Assembly: GCA_002110485.1 (NCBI GenBank)
Contig: MOWL01000002.1
Span: 682,001-746,000 of the forward strand
Origin: Emergomyces orientalis
Lineage: Eukaryota > Ascomycota > Eurotiomycetes > Onygenales > Ajellomycetaceae
Direction of reading: 5' to 3'
Length of the DNA stretch: 64,000 nucleotides
In this document: positions 1-12,812 of the stretch, piece by piece
How the letters are laid out: each line of letters opens with the position of its first letter
How positions within the stretch are numbered: position 1 is the first letter of the stretch
Notes under the pieces: model-generated
The model's input: only the letters and a program-made list of their open reading frames with translations
Database searches by the model: none
Told to the model about the DNA's origin: nothing
Position numbers and translations under genes: made by a program

Positions 1-3000
1 GTACAGTACAATGTTGCACAATTCATCGAGGATGATGAGGGGTATATGCTTGCTTGGGGATGGAGAGAAATGGGTATGTATGGGCCACGGCTATTCATGG
101 ATGATGATATTTTATGCCGTAAAATTTTTTTCCTTCGCTTCTTATCCCCCTTATGAGGACATTAGCAGTGTGGAAAGCGGGGAAAGGTGTAGAGACCCGA
201 AGAGACAGACAGACAGACAACTTCTTAGTTTAGCGCCGAATGCAATGTGCCCCTTTTTTTGTCTAGCAGGCTGAGGGAGAGCCGCAGCAAGATTGGCCTA
301 TATCAATGTATTTTTATTATATCTTCAACTTCTGTATAATGTAAATCATGGGACGAGATGCCCTGTATCCTGCTGAACAGAGTGACATCATCTGCCTGCA
401 TTGGCTGACTGCTTTCTGTTTCTTCTCAATGATAAAAACATACAGAGCAATTATTTCTCATTCATATCATTCGAGTCATACTCTGCCCCAATGACAGAAA
501 CAATAATGATTTATTATTATTACTACTATTACGAGAAAAAGTCCCCGCTTCAACTCTATCGCTGACAACCCTCACTCCCCAAAAGATTGAAGAAGCAAAT
601 TGTCACTTGATGTCATGGTCCTTTCAAAATCCCCAAAGACAAAAAGTCATGTGGACAGCCTTTGTAAAAAAGGAACTATCATATGCACGCTGTCATGGCT
701 GTTCACACTGCTTCTAACTCTATCAGGTCTAACATCATGGGAATCCCATTAACCATTGCAGTTTATGTGCCTTTCTCCTTGCATCAGTGCGGAGAAGGCT
801 ACCGATTAGAAAATCTACTATGACACTCTGAGTTTAGCCATTATTATCATAATTTTTGTCCCAAAAGCACAGCTTTAAAGCCACCTTCTTTGGGGGGTGC
901 AATTTTGCTTCTTTTGCTCCCCTGGCTTCACACTTCACACAAGCTCTCGGCTAAAGCGGGCATGTCTTGGGCGAGGCAAGGTACCAGCGCTCCCAACTGC
1001 TAGTTGCGTCGCTTGACGGAGTTTGCTTTTGGTGCCTTGCTCATGGTCCTCTGTAAGCTTTAGCCTGTTGGACTCTTGACTCTGACAACTCGGAGCTCTA
1101 AACCTCCGAGCATAATAAAGAATTGAACGTGAAAAGGAAATTATTATTATGGCAGAAGCATAAAGTAAGAAAGAAAACAGGTTAAAATCCCTCCCTGCGT
1201 CTCACTTTTCATCCATTCCCAAGTTACATGCCTCAGTTCAATGAATTATGAGTTTATTTAAGATCGTGGCTCTTGCAGCTACATACATACATAGCTAGCT
1301 GCTGGCCTTCGAGAGAAACCTAGCAATCGCATACCCTGTTGTTGTTTGTGCGTCTGCTGTGGCCTCTGGGCAGAGCAGACACTACGATGCTGCATGGCAA
1401 GGCCCAGGAGCATAATAGTGTGATAAGTTGTTGATAACACCCCCCTTCACCGATTCTACCCTACCGCACTTGCATTCTCTACTCGCTCCATGGTAAAGGA
1501 GGTTAATTGAATATCCCGAAATATTATTTGGATCAAAATCAATCCCCCAAGCACCGAAGATATGGCACCAAATTATCCCATCCCGTCCCTTCACTGCCCG
1601 CCCTTGGATTGACAACACTGACCGTAGGACTGGTGCTGGGTTGGTTATTATTGGGCCGATTGTTCCCCTCACTCGCCTGAATTGATTGCTGGGTTATCCG
1701 TTTGTCTGGCCGACTTTTTCTGACAATGACTTGGCAGCTAGTGGACATTCCAGCCAGAGCCAGTCAACGTATATTTATTATTGAAACTATTTTATCTTGC
1801 GAAACCGTATCCATCGCGGTTTACGCAGTATAGTTTCACTGAACCCGCTGCGATGGGTTTCCTTCTTTTTGCTCTTTTCGCGCTACAGAGCAAACCCTCC
1901 AATCCGTGCGGCTCGTCCTTTTTCTCCAACTATAACGTGACAAGGGGGACCCTCTGCAGCCATATGGTAAAGAATTGCTGGGTGACTCGCCCATGACCCA
2001 TATTCCTTTTCGTCTCCCTCCCAGTCTTTTTTATTTTTTCGTCTTCGGACAACGGACGGTGGCTTGCATGATATCATTACGTGAACTTGGAGTACATGCC
2101 AATTTTTTTTTTCGCATGGTGGTTCTGATGACTTTCTTTTGCTTGCTTTTTTTTGGGGGAGGTGTTATGATGATTGCTTTTTTTTTGGCTTGTTGGCCTG
2201 TTGGTGGCCGCTGCACCTCGCTCACTTGGGTAATGTAATAATTGACTTGTGGGGAAAGTTTTTATGCAGGGCCCTTCTTGATTTAAAACGGTGCTACTGC
2301 TGCTGTCTGGGACCGGGGAGGAGATGTGCTAGCTGCTTTCCCCCAGACTTTTTTCTGAGCTTTTCGTCGCATATTTGACTACTGCACGGTTTTGCAGGCG
2401 TTCCAGTAGTCATCTCCAATTTCTTGCATTTCATTGATTTGCTTGGCTTTTCGAAATACGAGCTGTTCCGGACACGTGGGAAAAAAGGGACACAGGTTTG
2501 TCCGTTTTTTTTTTTAATTTAAAATTTGACGAAGAAAATGTCTGCACCTTGTATGGATGTATGGATGTATGGACGTACTGTACTGTCCCTGGGCAATGGG
2601 GTTATGCATGTCGCTAGCCGCCTCATTTATTTTTTTAACAAATATTCCCAAGCATTATTGCCATGGGAGTGGTTATATTTGGAAATTCAATATAAACACC
2701 AGAGGCGGCGCAGCCGCCGCGAAAATAAACAGCGAGCGTGGAAACAAGGATACCCCCCCCTTGCCGCTTCCCGTGTCTGCTAAAACTGGGGCTCGGGAGA
2801 AGATTTAGACGGGAGAGCCCGTGCTGCGGGGTAAGGTACTGGGAGGAGGGGGAATCTTGTCTGGAGATAAGGTAAAAAACGACAATGGGAGCTAGAATTG
2901 ACCTTCAGGATAGCTCGTCTGGGTGAGCAAGCTGCTGGGTTACTTGAGGGTGTTGTAGTTCTGCTCTACTGTCCCTGGGCAATTCCGGTATGTATTGTTT

Positions 3001-4213
3001 AGCTTCGTAGTAGGAAGTAGGAATGAGCTTCCTTCATGCAAGGATGAATGTAGCGGGTTCTCTGTAGCCAGTCTATGATGCTGCTTCGCATCACTAAGCG
3101 ACCATCAACAGGTTGGATAATGCTCGTCGGGACCCAATCGTTGCAACTGGCGGGAAGTATGTACAGTACGTTCCATACATCATGCGGATGTGGTATAGAG
3201 AGGTCACTATTATCAATTTTATTATTAAAGTTCAACTTTTCACCATGCCCTTTTGTTCTGCTCCTTTTTCGACCCCTCATTTGAACTGATATCTTACATT
3301 TCGATTCTCCTCAGAATTTCCCTTCCCAGTGACCATATGTTTGTTTTACCTTCAAAGTTCACCAATACAAGGACACAAGGGAAATATCAGGTTTTCTTCA
3401 ATGGGTACCGTTAAAGCTTCAAATTAGAAACCTAAGTTCCTTTGCCCAAGCCTTAAACAATGTCTCAGTGCCTGCATATTTCCCCTGGTTCTCTTGGGGA
3501 ACCAGGGAAAAGCTGCCTGCAATATATTAGTAGGCCCATCCATTAACATTTTGTGTCCTGTTTTGTTGGAAAAAGGGGAAGATAAAGTTCAAATGTGGAA
3601 AATACTCTGGTTGGAGGAGTGTGCCCTGTTGTTTTTATTTTTATTTTTATTTTTATTTTTATAAATTTCTTTTAGTAGAGAGATAGAGAAAGAAAAAGCT
3701 TTTGAAACAAACCAGAAACAGGTTTCTAGAATCTGATGAAGTGCAGACTCTGCGGCGGATTAAAGAACAGGCATATCTACCTACCTAATGTACTAGGACA
3801 CAAATGATGACTTTTCAGTATTTTTGCGAGAATCTGGATGGGTTTGCATGGTTCGACTGAGCGGGTTTTTGATTTCTAGAGTAAGGAAGGAGAGATTAGT
3901 TAGTAGGTGGATGAGAGGTTGAGAAACAGATGTGAGAATGAGTGAGAGTGTCTGGAATTTAATCGCACCTGTGGACTTGAATAAACATGTATCATGTATG
4001 ACTGAAAAAAAGAACGTATCTTAACGCATTGAAGTTCATGATTCATTTCCAGACCTCCAGCTGATCTCAGTGTTGTTGCCAGACAATTAACAAATTACAC
4101 TAACAAACGCAGCTGTCCCAAATACATCTCCAAAAAGCATTTCACCGCACCGGCCAGCAAATCAATCTATCAACCTCTAAAACGCCCGAATTTCACCCAC
4201 CTCTCCTCCCCAC
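1..4213. other. gene-poor AT-rich intergenic region
   Basis: No open frame here has the composition or motifs of a recognisable protein; all are short and low in complexity. Visible structure is limited to simple repeats: a GACA run near 202-219, three tandem copies of GTATGGAT near 2551-2575, a 17-nt direct repeat (2581-2597 and 2967-2983), and a TTTTTA hexamer array at 3632-3661. The part nearest 4213 is probably the 3' flank of the minus-strand gene that follows. Non-coding RNAs or genes with very short exons cannot be excluded. Confidence 0.6.
3632..3661. repeat. TTTTTA hexamer microsatellite
   Basis: Five tandem copies of TTTTTA are read directly. It lies in a gene-poor stretch, so it is probably a neutral simple repeat that may vary in length between strains. 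Confidence 0.9.
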
Positions 4214-5143
4214 TCACCCTTCCCCACCCCTCATCTCCGCCAAAATCTCATTGACACCCCGCCGTTTCAACATCGCCGATACCCCCTCACCCTCTCCCCC
4301 TCCCTCCATTTCTCGTTCCCCCACCCCATCACCATCCACATAAACCATCGTCGCCGCTCCCTCCCACTCCTGGTCCTCCCTGCGGTCCACATCCAAATCC
4401 ATCGTAATAACCGCCCAGCGCCGCGAGAAACTCTCCACCCACTTCTCCGCGCTCCTCTGGTGAGTCCCAAACTTAACCTCCAGGTACGCAGCGAGCTCGC
4501 AGCTGCGTGGTTCTAGATAGCGGACGGCGCGTATGTAGTAGTGGCCGGAGAAGGAGTGGGTTCTGGGGCGGGGACCGTGGGAGTAACGTTGCCATGGGTT
4601 GAGTTGGTGGATGAAGACTGGGTAGCTGGTTTTATAGGCGGAGGATAGCTTGTCGTTGGCGTCCGTGTTGCCATTCGTGGCGTTGATTGTCGCGGTTGTG
4701 GTTGTGGCCGTGGCCGTGGTGGTGGAATTTGGTACCACTAACGAGTCAGATAGAAGATCGAGGTTCGACTTGCAGATGATTTCGCGTTTAGTTTTCCAGA
4801 AGGGATGGGCGTCGTTGAAGAGGACTATATATGCCAGCACATTTGGGTTATTTGCGGCAGTGTTGAGGGTTCCTCGCTTTCGCTCTTGGTCACGTTGTGC
4901 TCGAATTGTGGTTGCTGGGGCTGGGTTTTCTTCGCTTTCTGAGAACCATTTCCTGTTGTTGCTGCTGCCATTTAGATTGCGGAACCTGTCGCGAAAACCG
5001 TACTGGGACGAATGGCCAAGGTATGCTTCGATGTCTCTCAGTCGATAGGTTGTAGATAATGAGGTTGAGTGCTGCTGATGCTGTTGGTCATCACCTTCCG
5101 GCTGGTCGCGTAGGGCGGGCGGGATGTATGTCCCCGTCTCCAT
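4214..5143 (-). CDS. conserved hypothetical fungal protein, YIPPALR N-terminus
   Basis: A single open frame of about 309 codons reads from an ATG at 5143. I chose this start because the protein then opens METGTYIPPALR, a typical N-terminal motif. An in-frame ATG at 5221 would add 26 residues. The middle section is compositionally normal (LAYIVLFNDAHPFW, TSYPVFIHQLNPWQRY, YYIRAVRYLEPRSCELAAYL) and ends with a segment rich in Trp and Asp. It looks like a globular fold interrupted by a Thr/Ala/Asn-rich insert near residues 145-165. The last 50 residues are Gly/Glu-rich and probably disordered. There is no signal peptide or membrane segment. I do not recognise a named domain and assign no function. 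The long, non-repetitive frame and motif-like blocks support a real gene. Confidence 0.6.
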   Translation of the reverse strand: METGTYIPPALRDQPEGDDQQHQQHSTSLSTTYRLRDIEAYLGHSSQYGFRDRFRNLNGSSNNRKWFSESEENPAPATTIRAQRDQERKRGTLNTAANNPNVLAYIVLFNDAHPFWKTKREIICKSNLDLLSDSLVVPNSTTTATATTTTATINATNGNTDANDKLSSAYKTSYPVFIHQLNPWQRYSHGPRPRTHSFSGHYYIRAVRYLEPRSCELAAYLEVKFGTHQRSAEKWVESFSRRWAVITMDLDVDRREDQEWEGAATMVYVDGDGVGEREMEGGGEGEGVSAMLKRRGVNEILAEMRGGEG

Positions 5144-7314
5144 TGTTAGAGGGTATTTCACAACTAGGTGACTAGGACTGGGTATGATACGGAAGAGAAG
5201 GCCATGTAGGGTTTGCACCAAGGTGGTTGAAGTAGTGAGGTTGAGGAGGAAGGCCTTTGGTCGAATTTATAGCAGTGCAGCTCTCGAGAAGCGAGATAAT
5301 ACAGAAGAAATCAAAACAATCTGGCTACTGGGCCAACTATGTAATTAGATGTTCTGGATATTGTTAAGAAAATAAGAAATCCATAGAACAGATTTCCTGG
5401 GTAGGTAGGAGCGTACTCATTTACAATGTGGTGATGATGAGCAGCCATGGTGTAGAATTTGGTAGAAAGTTGAATAACTGCACGCTGATGAGCATTTCGA
5501 CTTTAGTGAATAGGGAGTAAAAGGAGAGTAGGAGATGGGCTATGAAATGGCCCTCTCACTTTTGATCGCATTGCGCTCTTCAAGAATGAAATCTGTTCCT
5601 TACAAAAAAGCCATGGCAACATGGCCTGGGCTCTTTTATAATGCCTCGCAACATGCTAATTATCATGAAACTGTCATTTCATGATGAAATTGCTATAAAA
5701 ACAATAGAGTTTAAGAGAAGGGTCATGATGATCATATTCCACAGAAGTTGAAAATTGTGCTTTGTTGATGAAGCCTTCCAAGGTTGCTAGGGAAAGTTTC
5801 AAGCCAAAGGCTGTTTAGTATAATGAAGCTTTTTCAATCGGGCTTAAAGTGATGCTTCTGCGTGAGGGCAGCCTGTGTTCGCTCTGGCATGTTCTGTTAA
5901 CTTACCTCTCTTTTCCATAGGATTCGCATATTCAGTTACCCGCAAAACGATAGGTAGGCGGCCATACGGGAGAGATTTCGGTGATTCAAGCAGGCCCGAC
6001 AGCGGTATCATTCGCTCTTCCATCCATCACCTGAATCCCCTAGAGGCTTGTAACGTATTGGAAATAAGTTCGAATTGTTTCACTCGGAATTTGAAGGTTT
6101 AAGTTAGGTGCTGGTGAGGATTATTTGGTATTGCCGAACATTTTCGGAAGCCTGACCGTTTATGCTCATCAAGCCAGCTGGTCATGCACGCACCGCACAT
6201 TTTATTTTCTGCAGAATTTTATTATTTTCTTGGGGTGACATAGATGTCTTCTGCAGAATAATCATTTTTATGCTCGAAGAAGCTCGATGCTCACCACCGC
6301 ACACACTCACAAGCTACGGCATTCCAGGTTTTCTTTTTCTAATATTCGGGAAATTCCAATCCCTCAACCTAAAATTAGAAAACGGTCCAGACCATCAACA
6401 TATTCGCTCATGTGTTGCATCATATATCCAACACGCTGATTGTCATGGGCATTGGTCCGTGGAATTTTGATGCTATTGTGGTATCCATTGAAAATGAATC
6501 CATCCCCATGACAAAATCAGCTGGCGACGGCAAGGTCCGTGTGAGATGTGACAAGGGGAACTGGTGATCCTTATAATGCACTGCAGGGGAGATGCCTGCC
6601 CAGGTACTCAGGGCTGCTGCGCCCTGGGGCAAGGACAAGCCTTACTACAAATAGCAGATAGCCCCGCAACAGCATTGAGACGAAGAATGGGCATTTGCCC
6701 CAAGAGACCACATGAGGTATCACTGACCATTCTGGGCGCGCTGCTGTGCAACACATCTTCCAGTTTTTCAGGAACCAGAATTTACATGGACTGCCATGCT
6801 CGTTTGGAAGCTGGGAGGTGTTAGCGGTATTGGCATGGGGCCTGAGGGGCTCGACCTCTGCTGGTCCTGGCGGGCGAGGGGGTGATGTTATTTTTGGGGC
6901 AGTCACCATAAGCCCAGAAACCGAAAATAACACAACCCCCACCACACACTCACTCACCCATTCATACCAACACAGCACCATAACTATTTGTATTTCCACA
7001 AAGAAGATCCCTGATATGACCCAGATGCTGACTGCACTTGGTGCTGGTGATGCCGGGTCGCAATCCATGGATATTGTTCTTCTGCCGGAATAAGGATCCA
7101 TTTCTGTATTTGGAAAGTCGCCGGTGCCCTTTACTGTTGACCATGCTTCACCAGACCTCCATTGTGGCTTTCTCTCCGGCCTCTTATATCTCAACCTCTG
7201 TCACTTTCTCTGTCTCTAGCTGTTCAAAAACAGCTTTCAGTTCATCTGCCCAATTTATTTCTCCTGCATGTTTCTAATACACACCACACGTACTACCAGC
7301 TTCCCATCGCCGTC
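5144..7314. other. intergenic region, divergent promoters
   Basis: This holds the upstream regions of the YIPPALR gene (minus) and the GH55-PLC gene (plus). Several open frames occur, including one of 207 codons on minus at 6571-7194, but none has recognisable motifs. The last 150 nt before 7315 is pyrimidine-rich (CTCTGTC-type tracts), typical of a fungal 5' leader. I see no clear RNA gene or mobile element. Confidence 0.55.
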
Positions 7315-10300
7315 ATGGCGACCCGACATCATGGGTTCTTGCAAGCAATATTTATCTGGGGGCTCTTGTCCTTCCACGTTATGACTTCATTTATATCCCC
7401 TGTCATGGGAGATTCACAACGAATTGCGCGTAAAAACGAGATGCGGGACGTTAGAACAGAAAGACAACCCGGGCCGAATGTGGCCATTCCTTCTCGCGTA
7501 GCAAAAGCTACCCAGTCCGACATCGATGAGGCTAGGCGCATTGTGGATGCTGCAATTGAGAAAGCTGCGGTTCTTAACAAGGCTCGATTGGACCATCCTA
7601 TGAGAAAGCGCCATCCCTCGAAGCCTGGTGCCAGGGTTTCACGTCGCGATGCATCCAGCAGCGATGCCCCGCCACCGCCTCTTCTCAAGATTAGCAGCGA
7701 GATAGCTGCAGCTGCAGCTCTTCTGGCCGAGGTGGAAGTTGTTGCTGAAGCTACAGATCTCTCCACGCCTAAACGCGATTACTCGTATAGTGGCTCTCTT
7801 TACAACCGTACGGTAGAGAAGCAGGCCGCGGATACTTTCTGGATGGAAAATATCGAAAGGAAAGGTGCCTGGCCGTTTGGAAATGATCCCTCCTTCAAGG
7901 TGTGATGTTCCTGGGAAATCTTAGGGGGCTTTGATCGTTATCTAACAGGTGGATGCAGGTTTTCCGGAACGTAAAAGATTATGGCGCATTTGGAGATGGT
8001 GTGCATGTAAGCTATAGATTCTTAATGATTAGATCAATCTCTCATGATGTTATATAGGATGATACGGAAGCCATTAAGCGAGCAATGGCAGATACAGGTA
8101 CATGCGGTGCAAGATGTAACGGTGCTACGACCAAGAATTTCGTCGTTTATTTTCCATCTGGTGAGTTGAAGTTTCCACACACATAAAATACGATATTGAC
8201 AAATTAAGGCACCTACCTTGTCAGCTCCACGATCGAAACCTATTTCGGAAGTCAGTTAATAGGCAATGTGAGTAATGGGTATCGCCATCATGATCAGCTT
8301 CAGGAATTTCTAACAAGCTAAGGCAAATGATCGCCCTGTTATCAAAGCTGCCAGTTCATTTGTTGGGCTCGGTGTGCTTTCCACGAATCACTATGTTGAA
8401 AACGGGGGTTCTGGCCCGGATGGCAACCCAAAAGAATGGTATGTTAGCACGGTAAGAATAGCAATTTTCGAATCATAGCAAATTTTTTTTACATAAATAC
8501 GCTAATCCATTTGTAAACAGGCCAATTTTTATCGCCAGATCCGGAATTTCAAAATCGATATTACTGCCACCAATCGAGACGCATATATTGCTGCGCTCCA
8601 TTATCAGATTGCTCAAGCTACCAGCCTTGCAAATGTTGACTTTATCGCTTCCCTGGATCCCGGTACTACCCAGCAGGCCATTTGTAAGTGTACTTAGTAT
8701 TATATTTATCGTCCGCTGCTAATCAGATGGAGTAGTCATTGAGAATGGTAGTGGTGGAGTCATCAGCGATTTAACATTCACTGGCGGAAATTTTGGAATA
8801 TGTGAGTGTTTGTACAGTACATCTCTTGGTTTTATATGGTGACATCCTGACGTGCGAATAGACGGCGGGAACCAACAATTTACGGCCCAAAGGCTCAAAT
8901 TTACAAACTGCAAAACGGCAGTACAGTTGATCTGGGACTGGGGCTGGGTAAGCCATTGATGTCTTTCTTGAAATATTCGCAGGATATTGAACACAAGAAT
9001 ACAACGCAACGAATCGAAGCTAACGGATTCTAGATTTGGAAAAACATTGAAATCACAGGATCCGCTATAGGCTTTAAACTTATGTCTGAGGATAATGTCC
9101 CTCGAACTGGTTCTATCATGGTTTTAGATTCCACCTTCGGAAATACGGACACCGCAATTCTGACGTTCCCTGCGACTCAGGAGAGAGGCAGAGGCACAAC
9201 AGGTATAACGTTGGACAATGTTGCTTTCGAGGAAGTGAGAAATGCCGTTGCAGACAACCAAGGAAAGGTGTATCTTGCCGGCAGCGTTCGAAGCGTTGAT
9301 ACGTGGGCCCTCGGTCCAGTGTATTTCGATATTTCCCAGAGAGATTATGCCCTAGGGATGAGCTACACTACATCGAGAGAGGCGACGTTGCTTACGGATA
9401 GATTGGCTTCTCTTCCCAAAGCACCCTTCTTCGAGAGACCCAAACCCCAATATGAAACAATTCCTGCCTCCAAATTTATTCACGTGAAGGATTATGCCAA
9501 AGGTTCCTTTACCCCACCTTTCGAGTTTTATTTACAATGCCATTTACTAACATCGGGCAATAGGGGACGGCATTACTGATGACACGGAAGCATTTCAAAA
9601 CGTGTTACGCCAATTTTCAGGCAGAAATAGAATTATATTTGTCGATGCGGGTTCGTATATTTTGACAGACACCATCACTATTCCAGTTGGAGCCAAGATC
9701 GTTGGAGAGGGCTGGCCTCAGCTCGTTGCGTTTGGCTCCAAATTTCAAGATGAAAAGTGAGGATATTCTTGGACTAAAATTAAACGTGGAATTTACTCGC
9801 TGACGTTTAAGTTAGGGATCCACGCCCTCTAGTTCGAGTCGGAGACCCTGGCGATCAAGGAAGTGTGGAGATTCAGGACCTTCTTTTCACCACCAAGGGG
9901 CCAACCGCAGGCGCCGTGTTGGTGGAATGGAATATCAAGGCTATCAGTGCAGGGTCTGCTGGCATGTGGGGTATGCTCAACTCAATACTTGATCTCCGTA
10001 TCTTGTTTTTACTGCATTCAGGGACTGCAGCTAATGGCCTATAGATTCCCATGTACGAATTGGAGGAGCTACTGGCACCGAACTTACCTCGACAGAATGC
10101 CCGACAATTACGAGCGGTGTGAATGGTGATGGCTGCAAATCTGGCAGTCTAATGATGCACATTACCAAGTCGGCATCGGCATACATGGAGAACGTGTGGC
10201 TTTGGACTGCAGATCACGACATTGATGACCCTGATTTGCAAAACGATAATAATACCATGGTAAGTATACCAACCCTCGTGAGTAGCTCAATGTCGACCAA

Positions 10301-12812
10301 AATCTGAATTTATTATATTAGGTTCAGACCTCTATATACTCTGCGAGAGGTTTGCTGGTCGAAAGTACGGAAGCGACTTGGCTTTATGGGACGTCGTCTG
10401 AGCATGCCGTTTACTACCAGTACAATTTTTACAGGGCTCAGAATGTATTTGCAGGCATGATACAAACCGAATCTCCGTATTATCAGCCAACGCCTATGCC
10501 GCCTGCTCCATTCGAAGCTGCTGTCGATATATTCAGCGGAGACCCCAATTATGGAAATTGCCGACACGGTTCGCCGGGATGTGATTCTTCGTGGGCGCTC
10601 CGAATTATTGAGTCGTCTGAAATCTATATCGCAGGAGCAGGCCTATATTCTTGGTTCACCACTTATTCACAGGAATGCAGTACGTAAATGAACTCCCTTT
10701 TTCAATGGACGGCTCCAATAAATCTACCCCGGCTCAAAGTCATTTGCACATGGAGCTAATCTTCCGCTGAACCCTTTACAGTTACAACGCGCGATTGTCA
10801 AAACTCTCTGATACAGTTGGAGGGGAATGGCGGTCGTGTTAGAATTCACAACCTAATCACCATTGGTGCTAACAACGTGATTGTATCTGATGGAACCCAC
10901 GTTCCTTCGCAGGCTAATCTCGCGGTCGACTACCACCCATACTGGAGTCAGGTTACGGTTATCGATCCCTTCCACAACAGAGGCGCTCAACGCCTTGTCA
11001 ACCAAGGGCTCCAATCCAGAAGTCAGCGCCAATGCTCAGAAGTTCCTCCAGAAGTTAGCATTCCTGAAGGGAACAACCCCACAGACCTACCAGTCTTTGA
11101 TATAGGAGGTAACGCGGACCATGGATATTTCACTTTAGTCAACGGATCTCCATATAACTGGATACTCACATATAACCATTCGTATCAGATGGATCAGTGG
11201 AGGTGGCATGATGTTCCTGCTGGTAAATTTAATGCCTTTCTGACTAAGTACACTATTCTTATGCTAATACGTTGCAGGTGAATCCGTTCAGTGCGAATGG
11301 GAGTTCGCCATGGCTTTCAATAGATACGATGACAAAGGAGAGGCATACTACAAAATCGAAGGAACAAACAAAACTTTTCAAATTTGGGCCAGATACCAGC
11401 AAGATGATCCTGAGAATAAGTTCCATCTCCGTGTTCTATATGATGGATTAGACACCAAGGATGTCCCCAAAGGCACTTCCCTTGATTACCCTACCCGAGG
11501 GGGCTTGGGAGACATGAGGGCTATAAACTGGGTATTGGCTGGAAATGAAAAGGAGGGCTACTGGTCAAGCCATAACCCACCTATTGCGTGGATGTCATCA
11601 ATTTTACATATCATTGGCGATCGAAAATTGAAGCACGTTTGTATGCCTGGAAGTCACGATGCCGGGATGTCGAAGTTAGATGGTCACACCCAATGTTCGT
11701 TTACTCTCTCCCTAATACGCAGAAGTTTTTGGGGTGCCATACTAATAATAGGCACACAGTTTCAAACGAGGGAAATACCCTAACGCAGTATTTGAATGTA
11801 TATGATCAGCTAAGAAGGGGATCTCGGTACTTCGATGTTCGTCCGACCATTAGCAATGGGGGGAAGTACCTCACGGGCCACTACAGTAACATAGATATTC
11901 TCGACATTGGATGGCAAGGGGGTAATGGAGAATCACTCCAGGAAATAGTGGATGGAATAAACAGGTATGAAGTCAATTCTCATATGTTTGCTGGAATCTC
12001 GCTAACCTGTATTTCATAGATTCACTGCTGAAAACCCTGAGCTGATCATCATCAATCTCGACCTAACCCTTGACACTGAAAATGGTTATAGACCTTTCAA
12101 CGATGAACAATGGAGTAAAACCTTTGACATATTTGAAGGCGTCACGCAACGTCGAGGTGGCTTAGAGGGAGATTTAAGCGAGAAGAAAATTAACGAGTAC
12201 ATTGGGAACGGCCAGGCCAGCGTAATCATCATCGCATCAGGTGGTCCAACACGGCCTGATAAGGGGATCTACTCAACTCGCCAATTTCCACGGTACGACA
12301 GCTACTCCAACAGTGACGAAATCGCCGCCATGGCCAATGACCAAATCGCAAAACTAAAAGGCAACCGTAACATCGTCCCCAACGACGCGGAGCGAAAGGA
12401 TGTCTTCCACGTCTTTTCGTGGACCTTGACCCTATCCCGTGTCTTCGAGCGAACCATTGCTGACCAATCCATCGAGCTGGCATATGACCCTCTTTTCTGG
12501 CGCGCGTACCATGCATTCACACCCTTTTCGTATCCGAATGTGCTATACATGGATTTCATTGGGAGTGCGGAGCAGGATACAAAGACATTGGCGAAGACGA
12601 CGGGTGAGGTTACGGCGATGGCGATGGCGGTAAATATGGTGATTGCAAGTCAGAATTGTTATGTTGGGGGCGGCTCGATTCAGCTGGACAAACCGCCAAT
12701 TATAGTTCACCGATCTGCTGCCGCAAAACTTCCACTACACTCACCTCTGATATCCCCTACATACATTATTCCCCTAATATCACTCATTTTCTTATATATT
12801 TGCCTACTTTGA
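7315..12812 (+). CDS. GH55-type beta-1,3-glucanase fused to PI-PLC X-like phosphodiesterase, secreted, probably GPI-anchored
   Basis: Seventeen exons: 7315-7899, 7959-8006, 8058-8160, 8209-8267, 8323-8451, 8521-8683, 8736-8801, 8862-8947, 9034-9502, 9564-9756, 9816-9970, 10045-10259, 10322-10679, 10782-11222, 11278-11694, 11760-11964, 12020-12812; 1494 residues. A signal peptide (residues 1-32) precedes a pro-like region with dibasic sites. Residues about 196-980 carry the two pectate-lyase-3 repeats of GH55 (VKDYGAFGDG, then VKDYAKGDGITDDT), ENGSGG, WDWGW and TSSEHAVYYQYNF, whose Glu784 is the likely general acid. From about residue 1015 comes a fungal PLC-like module: NGSPYNWILTYNH, then His1150 in PGSHDAG, RYFDVRP and His1203 in GHYSN, the usual catalytic pair. 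The C-terminus is hydrophobic and could be a GPI signal. Both modules share the exon 10782-11222, so this is not an annotation merge. Likely role: wall glucan or anchored-lipid remodelling at the cell surface (inference). Confidence 0.82.

Noticed and set aside
6571..7194. 207-codon open frame on minus before the GH55-PLC gene
   Set aside because: No motifs, no signal or domain, and it overlaps the probable leader and promoter of the plus-strand gene; looks fortuitous.
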